This document shows, in pieces, positions 1-6,562 of a stretch of DNA of 7,749 nt. Under the pieces are notes generated by a model. It was not told the origin of the DNA and made no database searches. It saw nothing but the letters and a program-made list of their open reading frames with translations. Both the position numbers and the translations under genes were made by a program. The DNA is from Akkermansiaceae bacterium UBA4589 (lineage in GTDB: Bacteria; Verrucomicrobiota; Verrucomicrobiia; Verrucomicrobiales; Akkermansiaceae): the NCBI GenBank assembly GCA_002387565.1, contig DGJT01000009.1, positions 1 through 7,749 on the forward strand, given 5' to 3'. Every line of letters begins with the position of its first letter. Within the stretch, counting starts at the first letter, position 1.

Positions 1-16
1 TATCGCTCCACTCTTA

Positions 17-493
17 TCAGCTCCCTATTTGGTCGCTGATTTCACTCTGGCGCATGGGCATGCTATCAATCAAGTCAAAGAAAGTTTGCAACTCTAATTG
101 CTTCGTACGTTTTTTAACATAGCCATCTTTACCAATTAAAACAGCTGTAGTTGGGTTTTGGTTATTGCTAAAATAAATTTTATTCAGGTGTGTTTTCAGC
201 TCAGGCGTTATAGTTCCCGAGTAGTTTGATTTTACGCCGTCAGTAGTGAGAATAAACCATATAACATGACGCTCATTGATAGCAGCTTCTGCTTGTTTTA
301 GTTGTGATAAGGCTGAAGTAGTAATGGCAGGAGAATCACTCATGCTTTCTTCTTGAATGAGAATGATTCGGTGCTGCCATTTTAATGGTTTTAAGTTCGC
401 TAAATCAACCACAGTTTTTTTTGGCGCATCACTAGCCATGCTAGCAAAAGGTAGCCATAAAAGTATCGTACACTGTTTTAAGTATCTAAGCAT
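17..493 (-). CDS. Exported DUF4174-family protein
   Basis: A 158-residue protein of unknown biochemical role. Residues 1-20 look like a Sec signal peptide: basic start, hydrophobic stretch TILLWLPFA, and a likely cut after SMA near residue 20, so the product is probably periplasmic. The mature part fits DUF4174 by recall. It opens with DLANLKPLKW (residues 30-39), continues with a strand HRIILIQ, and ends with the family's typical block: LIGKDGYVKKR at 119-129, then FFDLIDSMPMRQSE at 138-151. The alternating strand/helix layout recalls thioredoxin-like folds, but no CxxC is present, so no redox role is claimed. The gene is divergent from the PgsA-type gene with 81 bases between. The ATG at 493 is chosen because it begins the signal peptide. 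No clear ribosome binding site is seen. The family call is firm; the function is unknown. Confidence 0.8.
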   Translation of the reverse strand: MLRYLKQCTILLWLPFASMASDAPKKTVVDLANLKPLKWQHRIILIQEESMSDSPAITTSALSQLKQAEAAINERHVIWFILTTDGVKSNYSGTITPELKTHLNKIYFSNNQNPTTAVLIGKDGYVKKRTKQLELQTFFDLIDSMPMRQSEISDQIGS

Positions 494-574
494 CTTATCA
501 ATCTAGCGTTCAATAAGGATTAAAATACTTATTTTCTATGTTTTTTAAGGATTTCATGTTTTCTTATCGGTAAA

Positions 575-1186
575 ATGATGACCCAAGGTGTAGTAGTGAA
601 AAAATTTACCATAGCAGATGGCTTTAGTGTGAGCCGACTACTCATGCTTATTCCTATTACTTATTTGGGCTTGGTGCATGCTAATAATTATGAGCAAGGT
701 GAGGTTGTCTCATCAGCTAGAATATGGCTAATAGTCCTCTATGTCTTACTCGCTTTTACTGATTTTTTTGATGGTTGGGCGGCTCGCAAATGGGGTAGCT
801 CTAACATAGGTAAATACCTCGATCCTGCCATTGATAAATTTATCTTTCTTTATATCATTGTTCTATTTAGTTTGCTGCCTTGGTCTGAGCAAAGCCACTG
901 GAAGTTTCCTGTATGGTATGCTTATTTAGTACCGTTACGAGATTTACTCATTTTATTAATTTTATGGGCACTGTGTAAGCATAAATGTAGCTTTGAAATG
1001 GTGCCTAACTGGAGCAGCAAACTCAATACAGTTATCCAATTCTTTGCTGTAGGTTGGGTGTTGTTACCTGCTTTTTTCTTTACCCCGCAAATGGCGGCTA
1101 TGCTTAGTTTGCCTTTCTTATTAAAATCTGCTATTGATTACGCCGTTCGAGCCCTAAGAATTATTAAAGCTCGACCCAAAGGCTAA
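575..1186 (+). CDS. pgsA: CDP-alcohol phosphatidyltransferase, PgsA type
   Basis: A membrane enzyme that would exchange the CMP of a CDP-alcohol (usually CDP-diacylglycerol) for another alcohol. In the PgsA case the product is phosphatidylglycerol phosphate for membrane lipids. The family motif DG-x2-AR...G-x3-D-x3-D is present: D63, D66-G67, A70-R71, G79, D83 and D87. The four aspartates bind the metal and the phosphates. The spacer from AR to G is 7 residues; 8 is the form I recall in E. coli PgsA. Several hydrophobic segments (about 23-34, 50-61, 88-101, 113-131, 149-168 and 171-180) fit a six-helix membrane protein, and 203 residues is normal for the family. The tail RALRIIKARPKG is basic, as expected for a cytoplasmic end. 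The start is the first of two adjacent ATGs; no Shine-Dalgarno is seen. Der follows 52 bases later. The exact alcohol acceptor cannot be proven from sequence, so pgsA is the likeliest name, not a certainty. Confidence 0.8.
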   Translation: MMTQGVVVKKFTIADGFSVSRLLMLIPITYLGLVHANNYEQGEVVSSARIWLIVLYVLLAFTDFFDGWAARKWGSSNIGKYLDPAIDKFIFLYIIVLFSLLPWSEQSHWKFPVWYAYLVPLRDLLILLILWALCKHKCSFEMVPNWSSKLNTVIQFFAVGWVLLPAFFFTPQMAAMLSLPFLLKSAIDYAVRALRIIKARPKG

Positions 1187-1238
1187 TAACGCAGTCTATC
1201 ACCAGTTATCTCGCTGCTATAAGCCCTTTTTATTTACT

Positions 1239-2624
1239 ATGCAAACTTTACCTCAAGTCGCCATTGTCGGACGTCCTAACGTTGGCAAGTCAGCTGTTTT
1301 TAATCGCCTCATTGGTCGTCGCGTGGCGATTGTGCATGATCAGGCTGGTATTACCCGTGATCGGCTAGCAGCTAAGAGCACCCTGACAAAAATCGCCTGT
1401 GAGTGTATTGATACAGGTGGTATTGGGCAGGCTCTAGATGATGGATTTGAGCAAGCTGTGCGCGCAGAAGTCGATATTGCGCTCGCAACAGCTACGATGA
1501 TTTTATTTGTTGTAGATACTAAAGAGGGATTAACTCCTATTGAAAGCGAGATAGCTAAGTTACTCTATCAAACCAAAGTGCCTGTGCTTTTAATTGCTAA
1601 TAAGGTCGATCATGAAAACCAAGAATCCGCGGCGCAAGATTTTGCACGTTTAGGCTTTGGTGATTATATCGCAGTGTCTGCTGAACATGGACGTGGATTC
1701 AGAGAGCTCATTGAAAAAATAGATAATCAACTTATCAAGCTAGGCTATAAAGATGAGACAGAAGAAGCGGAACAGGTTAAAGAGGCGAATAAAAAATCTT
1801 TAAAAATTTCTCTTATTGGTAAGCCTAATGTCGGCAAATCTTCGATTGCAAATGCTATTTTAGGTGAGAATAGAGCCATCGTATCTGATGTGGCAGGAAC
1901 CACTCGTGATGCTGTCGATATGGATTTTGATTATCAATTTCAACCTTACAAGCTTATTGATACAGCAGGATTGAGATCGCGTTCAAAAATGACGGAGTCC
2001 GTTGAGGTATTTTCTGCCATGCGTACCCAAAAAGCGATTCGTCGTTCAGATATTTGCTGTTTAGTGATTGATGCAGGACAAGGTGTGTCCGCCATGGATC
2101 GAAAAATTGCTAAAATTATCCAAGAGGAGCGCAAGCCTTGCTTGATTATTCTTAATAAATTTGACCTGTATCATCCAGATGCTCCTAAAGCGGTACGTTT
2201 AGAGCATTTAACTGAAGAGGTTCGCAGCGAGTTATTCTTCTTGCATTATGCTGATTTTGTAGCTGTTTCAGCCCTTAAGAATGAATCGATTGGTAAAATA
2301 TTTGGTCAAATACAGCTGATTCGTAAGCATGCGCAAAACGTCATTACTACAGGTGTACTCAATCGTTTGATTGAAAAAGCCTTGCTGAGAAACCCTCCAG
2401 CTCGCCACAGAAAGTATAAAAAAGCCCTCAAAATCTTTTACGCTACCGTGGCTTTACAGGAGCGCTATGAACAGATTCCAGTGCCTCTTTACATCGTGTT
2501 TATTAATGATAAACGCCTATGGTCTGAAAGTTATGAGCACTACCTAGCGAACTATTTACGCAAGGAATATGACAACCCTTCTATTCCCATTGTGTTTTCA
2601 GTTCGGGCTAAGGAACGCTATTAG
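1239..2624 (+). CDS. der: Ribosome biogenesis GTPase Der (EngA)
   Basis: An essential cytoplasmic GTPase with two tandem G domains, needed for maturation of the 50S ribosomal subunit. The first G domain (about 6-165) shows P-loop GRPNVGKS at 11-18, GITRD at 37-41, DTGG at 58-61, NKVD at 121-124 and SAEH at 147-150. An acidic, lysine-rich linker (about 170-187) follows. The second G domain (about 188-364) has GKPNVGKS at 194-201, GTTRD at 220-224, DTAG at 241-244, NKFD at 306-309 and SALK at 344-347. The C-terminal KH-like domain (about 365-461) contains the usual PVPLYIVFIND block and ends IPIVFSVRAKERY. The 461-residue length is typical and all nucleotide-binding motifs are intact. The ATG at 1239 gives the standard short lead before the first strand. 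No ribosome binding site is apparent upstream (CCCTTTTTATTTACT). Confidence 0.97.
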   Translation: MQTLPQVAIVGRPNVGKSAVFNRLIGRRVAIVHDQAGITRDRLAAKSTLTKIACECIDTGGIGQALDDGFEQAVRAEVDIALATATMILFVVDTKEGLTPIESEIAKLLYQTKVPVLLIANKVDHENQESAAQDFARLGFGDYIAVSAEHGRGFRELIEKIDNQLIKLGYKDETEEAEQVKEANKKSLKISLIGKPNVGKSSIANAILGENRAIVSDVAGTTRDAVDMDFDYQFQPYKLIDTAGLRSRSKMTESVEVFSAMRTQKAIRRSDICCLVIDAGQGVSAMDRKIAKIIQEERKPCLIILNKFDLYHPDAPKAVRLEHLTEEVRSELFFLHYADFVAVSALKNESIGKIFGQIQLIRKHAQNVITTGVLNRLIEKALLRNPPARHRKYKKALKIFYATVALQERYEQIPVPLYIVFINDKRLWSESYEHYLANYLRKEYDNPSIPIVFSVRAKERY

Positions 2625-2660
2625 TGCTGTAAATTGACGTCTTATGCTTAGTTTTTGCCC

Positions 2661-2688
2661 TTGACCCTGTAGTCTAACTTAGTAACAT
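2661..2688 (+). promoter_or_regulatory. Candidate sigma-70-type promoter for the ABC ATPase/pgi unit
   Basis: TTGACC at 2661-2666, a 16-base spacer and TAACAT at 2683-2688 resemble -35 and -10 boxes. The expected transcription start, about 7 bases past the -10 box, falls on the ATG at 2695, so the mRNA may be leaderless. This is seen by eye only. The -10 box matches 4 of 6 consensus bases. Confidence 0.35.
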
Positions 2689-2694
2689 ACAAAC

Positions 2695-3672
2695 ATGCTT
2701 AGTGTAGAAAATCTCAGTATACATCTGCAAACCAATAAAGGGGTTTTGCAGGTAGTTGATGATTTGAATTATAGCCTAGCTGCAGGTGAAACACTAGGCA
2801 TTGTAGGCGAGTCAGGATCTGGAAAATCAGTCTCTTGTTATGCGTTGTTAGGTCTCCTACCTAAGGCTATCACTCAAATTAAATCTGGTACAGCCAACTT
2901 TATGGGGCAAAACCTGCTCAGTAAAACTGAAGCCGAGTTAAGATCGATTCGTGGTTTAGAAATATCGATGATATTTCAAGATCCGATGACCTGCCTCAAT
3001 CCGTATTTAAAAGTCCTTGATCAGGTAGCGGAGCCACTTATTATTCATCAAAAAATCACAAAAAAAGAAGCAAGACGACAAGCCATTACAGCTCTCGAAG
3101 AAGTAGGGCTAAATGAAGCATGGATGCATGACGCTTATGTACACGAGTTTTCAGGTGGCATGAGACAGAGAGTGATGATTGCCATGGCTCTCATCACTAA
3201 ACCTAAATTGCTCATTGCTGATGAACCTACGACAGCTTTAGATGCAACCATACAAGGGCAGGTGCTCGACCTCATTAAGCAAAGACAACATGATTTAGGA
3301 ACAGCCATGATACTCGTGACTCATGATTTGGGTCTCGTTGCTCATTATTGTGATCAAGTGCAAGTCATGTACGCAGGGCAGCTAGTTGAGAGAGCGAGCG
3401 CCCAACAGTTATTAAAGAACCCACAACACGCTTACACGCGTGCGCTCATGCGTACACTACCTGAAAATCAACAAGAGGGAGAACCTCTGTTAACCATACC
3501 AGGTAGTACACCAGATTTACATCAACCTGCAATAGGTTGTCGATTCGCACCGAGGAATACCTTGGGCGATGCTGCTCTATGTCTGAGCGATGCTAAACCT
3601 CAATGGAACCAACTCCAAGCCAATCACTGGGTGCAAGATTGCCCCGGATGTTTAACCACAGTTAAAGGCTAG
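2695..3672 (+). CDS. Peptide-type ABC transporter ATP-binding protein (DppD/OppD family)
   Basis: The nucleotide-binding subunit of a dipeptide/oligopeptide/nickel-type ABC importer, acting at the inner face of the membrane. Visible motifs are Walker A GESGSGKS at 38-45, Q-loop Q95 in IFQDP, signature FSGGMRQR at 152-159, Walker B LLIADEP at 172-178, D-loop ALDAT and H-loop H210 (VTHD). A C-terminal oligopeptide-transporter extension begins around PGSTPDLHQPAIGCRF (269-284) and holds cysteines C282, C296, C316 and C319. In relatives the segment reads CxFxxRC; here the second cysteine is asparagine (N288), while an extra cysteine lies at 319. The 325-residue length is normal for DppD/OppD. No permease, binding protein or partner ATPase (DppF) is adjacent, so partners must lie elsewhere. 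pgi begins 15 bases after the stop, implying co-transcription. The substrate cannot be told from this subunit. Confidence 0.9.
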   Translation: MLSVENLSIHLQTNKGVLQVVDDLNYSLAAGETLGIVGESGSGKSVSCYALLGLLPKAITQIKSGTANFMGQNLLSKTEAELRSIRGLEISMIFQDPMTCLNPYLKVLDQVAEPLIIHQKITKKEARRQAITALEEVGLNEAWMHDAYVHEFSGGMRQRVMIAMALITKPKLLIADEPTTALDATIQGQVLDLIKQRQHDLGTAMILVTHDLGLVAHYCDQVQVMYAGQLVERASAQQLLKNPQHAYTRALMRTLPENQQEGEPLLTIPGSTPDLHQPAIGCRFAPRNTLGDAALCLSDAKPQWNQLQANHWVQDCPGCLTTVKG

Positions 3673-3687
3673 ATTTAGTCAACTATT

Positions 3688-5247
3688 ATGAATAATTGGA
3701 ACAAATACAATGAACAGTCATTACGTTATCCTCATCTAGAATTCTCATTAGATAATTCAAGAATGGATATCACAGAAGATTTTGAAGAGCAAATGGCAAC
3801 CTTAATTCAAGATGCGTTTTCAGATATGAAGGCTTTGGAGGCAGGTGCTATTGCTAACCCTGATGAAGAACGCATGGTAGGTCACTACTGGTTGCGTAAC
3901 AGTGACTTAGCACCAACAGCAGCGCTTAAAAATCAAATTAACCAAGACATCATTGATGTCCAAGATTTTGCTAAAAAGGTACACAGTGGAGAGATTACCG
4001 CTCCTAACGGCAATAAGTTTAAGCAAACTCTCCTCATTGGTATTGGTGGTTCAGCTCTAGGACCTCAGCTTGTTACTCAAGCTTTAGATAAGGAGGCTGT
4101 GATGCCTATCTTGTTCTTTGACAATACCGACCCTATGGGTATGGACGAGACCTTTGCTAAACTCAATCCAGTGATTGCAGAAACGCTCACTTTGGTTGTG
4201 TCAAAATCAGGGGGGACTCCTGAAACTCGCAACGGCATGCTAGAAGCTAAAAATTACTATGAGAGCCAAGGACTTAAATTTGCTGACTACGCAGTAGCGA
4301 TTACAGGTTTAGATTCTAAGTTAGATAAGTTTGCTGTAGCAGAAGGCTGGTTAAAACGCTTTGAAATGCAAGACTGGGTAGGAGGCAGAACCTCTCTGAT
4401 GTCAACCGTAGGATTAGTGCCGGCCTCGCTACAAGGTTTTGATATCATGCAGCTCCTCGCTGGAGCACGTGACATGGATATTGAGACACGCAAGCAAGAC
4501 GCAGATACGAATGCTGCCATGCAATTAGCTCTAGCTTGGTATTTCTCAGGTGATGGCAAAGGACACAAAGATATGGTCATCTTACCTTACAAAGATAGCC
4601 TAGGACTCATGTCTAAATACCTCCAGCAATTAGTGATGGAGTCACTAGGTAAAAAGCATGATTTAGATGGAGAAATTGTACACCAGGGAATTGCCGTTTA
4701 TGGTAACAAAGGTTCGACAGATCAGCATGCCTACGTACAGCAGTTGCGTGATGGTGTGGCTAATTTCTTTGCCACCTTTATTGAGGTAAGAGAGGGGCGT
4801 GATGGAGATTCGATCACTGTTGAAGACGGCTTTAATTGTGCTGATTACCTGCAAGGCTTCCTAAGAGGTACTCGCAATGCTCTCTATGAAGCAGGAAGAA
4901 GCTCTGTAACTCTTTCGCTGCCAAGAGTTAATGCTTACACTCTCGGCTTGCTTATCGCTCTATTTGAGCGTGCTGTGTCGTTTTACGCTTCATTAGTGAA
5001 TATCAACGCTTACCATCAACCAGGTGTGGAAGCAGGTAAGTCAGCCGCTCAAGTCTTTCTTGATTTATTGGCAGCTGTAAAAGGCGGTCTCACTAGCGAG
5101 GCTCAAACCGCAGAATCTATAGCGCAAGCTGTAGACTATAGTGAAGAAGTCGAAGCTGTGTATCATGCTTTAGTCCACTTGGCTTCAAATGGTCAAGCTA
5201 CCCAAGCTCTAGGAGCTAAACCAGCGGAAGATACATTTAAGCTATAA
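3688..5247 (+). CDS. pgi: Glucose-6-phosphate isomerase
   Basis: Interconverts glucose 6-phosphate and fructose 6-phosphate in the cytoplasm, the second step of glycolysis and its reverse in gluconeogenesis. Two SIS-type sugar-phosphate domains are visible. The first carries GIGGSALGPQ at 118-127, and SKSGGTPETR at 172-181 forms the phosphate-binding loop. VGGRTSLMS lies at 231-239. Catalytic-region residues include E318 in VMESLGK, H347 in STDQHAYVQQ and K451 in the family signature HQPGVEAGK at 443-451. At 519 residues it is nearer the short bacterial type than the ~550-residue E. coli enzyme. Nothing essential is missing. It lies 15 bases after the ABC ATPase gene, so it probably shares that transcript, although the pair has no obvious shared function. 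The start gives a complete N-terminus; only AT-rich sequence precedes the ATG. A terminator follows about 50 bases downstream. Confidence 0.96.
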   Translation: MNNWNKYNEQSLRYPHLEFSLDNSRMDITEDFEEQMATLIQDAFSDMKALEAGAIANPDEERMVGHYWLRNSDLAPTAALKNQINQDIIDVQDFAKKVHSGEITAPNGNKFKQTLLIGIGGSALGPQLVTQALDKEAVMPILFFDNTDPMGMDETFAKLNPVIAETLTLVVSKSGGTPETRNGMLEAKNYYESQGLKFADYAVAITGLDSKLDKFAVAEGWLKRFEMQDWVGGRTSLMSTVGLVPASLQGFDIMQLLAGARDMDIETRKQDADTNAAMQLALAWYFSGDGKGHKDMVILPYKDSLGLMSKYLQQLVMESLGKKHDLDGEIVHQGIAVYGNKGSTDQHAYVQQLRDGVANFFATFIEVREGRDGDSITVEDGFNCADYLQGFLRGTRNALYEAGRSSVTLSLPRVNAYTLGLLIALFERAVSFYASLVNINAYHQPGVEAGKSAAQVFLDLLAAVKGGLTSEAQTAESIAQAVDYSEEVEAVYHALVHLASNGQATQALGAKPAEDTFKL

Positions 5248-5297
5248 ATGATTGAGCCGCTAGTATTAAGCTAAACAAGATTTAGCCTATATCAACA

Positions 5298-5332
5298 AAA
5301 AAGCCAGTGGATTAAATCTCCACTGGCTTTTT
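5298..5332. terminator. Bidirectional intrinsic terminator between pgi and hpf
   Basis: The stem GCCAGTGG (5303-5310) pairs perfectly with CCACTGGC (5320-5327). It is flanked by an A run on the left and TTTTT on the right, so it can stop transcripts from both sides. It lies between two convergent genes, 50 bases after the pgi stop and 21 bases past the hpf stop. Confidence 0.9.
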
Positions 5333-5353
5333 ATGTAAAAAGAGAAAGTAGGT

Positions 5354-5932
5354 TTAACTCTCTAAATCAATCACAGCATAATGACCATTCTTCTTTTTCG
5401 TAAGGAGTTGTAGGGCATCATTACGGCGCTTGTTCTTAAAGATGATAAAATTATCATCACTAAGTTCAAGGTTGATCATAGCGTCTTCTTTAAACAAACG
5501 GAGTACACGGTAGTCCTCCTGATCAAAAACAGGCTGAGGGTCAGTTGGAGACTCGATAGGGTGATTAATAGCTCCAATCTCAAATTGGCGCAATTTTAGG
5601 TTGCGAATATGCTCTTCCTCTTTAGGGTGATTACGCTTGAGTAAACGAGTCTTTTGCTTACGCATACGGCGGGCAATTTTGCTTACGCTTTTATCAATGG
5701 CAACATGCATATCCTCGTGAGTGGTTGTACCTTGTAAAGTAATATTACTGGCACAGAAGAGTACAATTTCAGCTATATATAGGTGCTTTTGCTTATTGAG
5801 AATCACCTTTGCTTCAATGATTTTCGGGTATTGGAATTCTAGATTTTGTATTTTCTTTTCTGCGTACTCTTTAAAAAAGTTAGCGATATCGTCTTTGCGA
5901 ATAGTAGTTGTTATCAATATTGTATCATTCAT
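5354..5932 (-). CDS. hpf: Ribosome hibernation promoting factor, long form
   Basis: A small cytoplasmic protein that binds the 30S subunit in the decoding centre and, in the long form, pairs ribosomes into inactive 100S dimers when growth stops. From the chosen start it has 192 residues. The N-terminal S30AE domain (about 1-103) opens ILITTTIRKDDIANFFKEYAEKK and ends in a very basic helix (SKIARRMRKQKTRLLKR, about 84-100). A charged linker follows, then a C-terminal dimerisation domain (about 139-192). This shows the usual pattern YRVLRLFKEDAMINLELSDDNF...GHYAVIDLES. The ATG at 5932 is preferred because family members begin a few residues before the first strand. Starts at 5941, 5953 or 6001 remain possible; the 6001 start lies in a repeat motif and adds a segment unlike the family. 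The gene is divergent from the hypothetical/DksA-like pair and convergent with pgi. Confidence 0.88.
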   Translation of the reverse strand: MNDTILITTTIRKDDIANFFKEYAEKKIQNLEFQYPKIIEAKVILNKQKHLYIAEIVLFCASNITLQGTTTHEDMHVAIDKSVSKIARRMRKQKTRLLKRNHPKEEEHIRNLKLRQFEIGAINHPIESPTDPQPVFDQEDYRVLRLFKEDAMINLELSDDNFIIFKNKRRNDALQLLTKKKNGHYAVIDLES

Positions 5933-5948
5933 ATTTTCCATAACGTCA

Positions 5949-5977
5949 ACCATACGAAATCTAGTCTGATAATTCAA
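5949..5977 (-). promoter_or_regulatory. Candidate promoter for hpf
   Basis: On the minus strand, TTGAAT (5972-5977), a 17-base spacer and TATGGT (5949-5954) resemble -35 and -10 boxes. The implied transcription start near 5942 lies roughly 10 bases before the ATG at 5932. That supports the short hpf start and would exclude the 5953 and 6001 starts. The -10 match is moderate. Confidence 0.3.
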
Positions 5978-5999
5978 GAATCCTTTGCTCAAAAACGAC

Positions 6000-6018
6000 A
6001 ATTAAATCTGACCCCAAA
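6000..6018 (-). repeat. GGGGTCAG motif, copy 1 (REP-transposase-associated type)
   Basis: Read on the minus strand this is TTTGGGGTCAGATTTAATT. From memory, this kind of GGGGTCAG...TTAAT motif recurs beside REP-associated transposases in many genomes. Related copies lie at 7337-7371 and 7729-7749. Here it sits between hpf and the divergent gene, upstream of the -35 box at 6032. No transposase is visible at this spot, so it may be a solo remnant. Confidence 0.5.
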
Positions 6019-6031
6019 CGGCGCTTTTTAC

Positions 6032-6060
6032 TTGACAGAATAGTTAGGGATTCATAAATC
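6032..6060 (+). promoter_or_regulatory. Candidate promoter for the hypothetical/DksA-like pair
   Basis: A perfect -35 consensus TTGACA at 6032-6037 is followed by a -10-like region, either TAAATC at 6055-6060 (17-base spacer) or CATAAA at 6053-6058 (15-base spacer). A start about 7 bases later falls near 6065-6067, only a few bases before the ATG at 6070, giving a very short or absent leader. The -10 box is weak. Confidence 0.4.
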
Positions 6061-6069
6061 GTAGGCATC

Positions 6070-6558
6070 ATGATGGGAGTTAGTGCATTGAATGTTGAGC
6101 AGATTGAGCAGCTTAAGTCAGCTGTGGTTCAAGGCTTTGACCTCGCTGCTACTCAAAAGTACATTAACGAAGAGTTAGAGATACCTCTAAGTTACATGGA
6201 AACTAGATTCCTCATTGCAGATTTAGGGATAGAGCTAGTGGATAAAAATGCCGTTCTTAAACAAGAAGAAGAAGTACAAAAAGCCGCTCAAGAACAGCAA
6301 CAGCAAGCCATGGTCGATGAGGCTAATGAGCCAGTACCAACTACAGGAACAGGTGGAGGCGTTCAAATCACCCAAGACAGCATAGAAAGACCAGGTGCAG
6401 TCGCTAATGGAAAGGTCACCTTTAGTGATGGAGAACGCTCTAGCTGGTATATCACTGCCGAAGGACAACTAGGCCTAGACTCACAAACACCAGGTTACCA
6501 ACCAAGTCAGGCTGATATCTCAGAATTTCAACAAGCATTACAAAATTTATTAACCTAA
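6070..6558 (+). CDS. Hypothetical protein, helical N-domain plus C-terminal hairpin domain
   Basis: I do not recognise this 162-residue protein. It has no signal peptide, membrane segment or cysteine, so it is probably cytoplasmic. Residues 5-57 look helical (QIEQLKSAVVQGFDLAATQ, then LSYMETRFLIADLGIEL) and could form a helix-turn-helix-like unit, which is inference only. Residues 62-82 are rich in Glu, Gln and Lys and suggest a coiled coil or flexible arm. A Pro/Thr/Gly linker (about 87-97) follows. The C-terminal part (112-162) reads like a beta hairpin, GKVTFSDGERSSWYITAEGQ, then a short helix SEFQQALQNLL. The protein is acidic overall. It is the first gene of a pair: the DksA-like gene starts 4 bases after its stop, so the two are almost surely co-transcribed. 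The ATG at 6070 is followed by another at 6073, and either could be used. Confidence 0.75.
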   Translation: MMGVSALNVEQIEQLKSAVVQGFDLAATQKYINEELEIPLSYMETRFLIADLGIELVDKNAVLKQEEEVQKAAQEQQQQAMVDEANEPVPTTGTGGGVQITQDSIERPGAVANGKVTFSDGERSSWYITAEGQLGLDSQTPGYQPSQADISEFQQALQNLLT

Positions 6559-6562
6559 AATT

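Noticed and set aside
596..598. Alternative GTG start for the PgsA-type gene
   Set aside because: It would only remove seven residues, has no better ribosome binding site, and two ATGs lie upstream in frame.
1946..2134. A 62-codon minus-strand frame inside der
   Set aside because: It is antisense to the second G domain and carries no recognisable features.
4287..4854. Two minus-strand open frames inside pgi
   Set aside because: They are antisense to a gene with every motif intact and show no domain-like sequence.
5933..6001. N-terminal extension of hpf to an ATG at 6001
   Set aside because: The extra 23 residues have no place in the family fold, begin inside a repeat motif and overlap the likely promoter. 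The ATG at 5932 fits the family start.
5721..6043. Two plus-strand frames across hpf
   Set aside because: They are the antisense of hpf and its upstream region; their Phe/Ile/Ser-rich content is typical of antisense frames.
6235..6468. A 77-codon minus-strand frame inside the hypothetical gene
   Set aside because: It is antisense to a well-placed gene that sits in a tight pair with the DksA-like gene; its Phe/Leu-rich end mirrors the Glu/Gln-rich arm.
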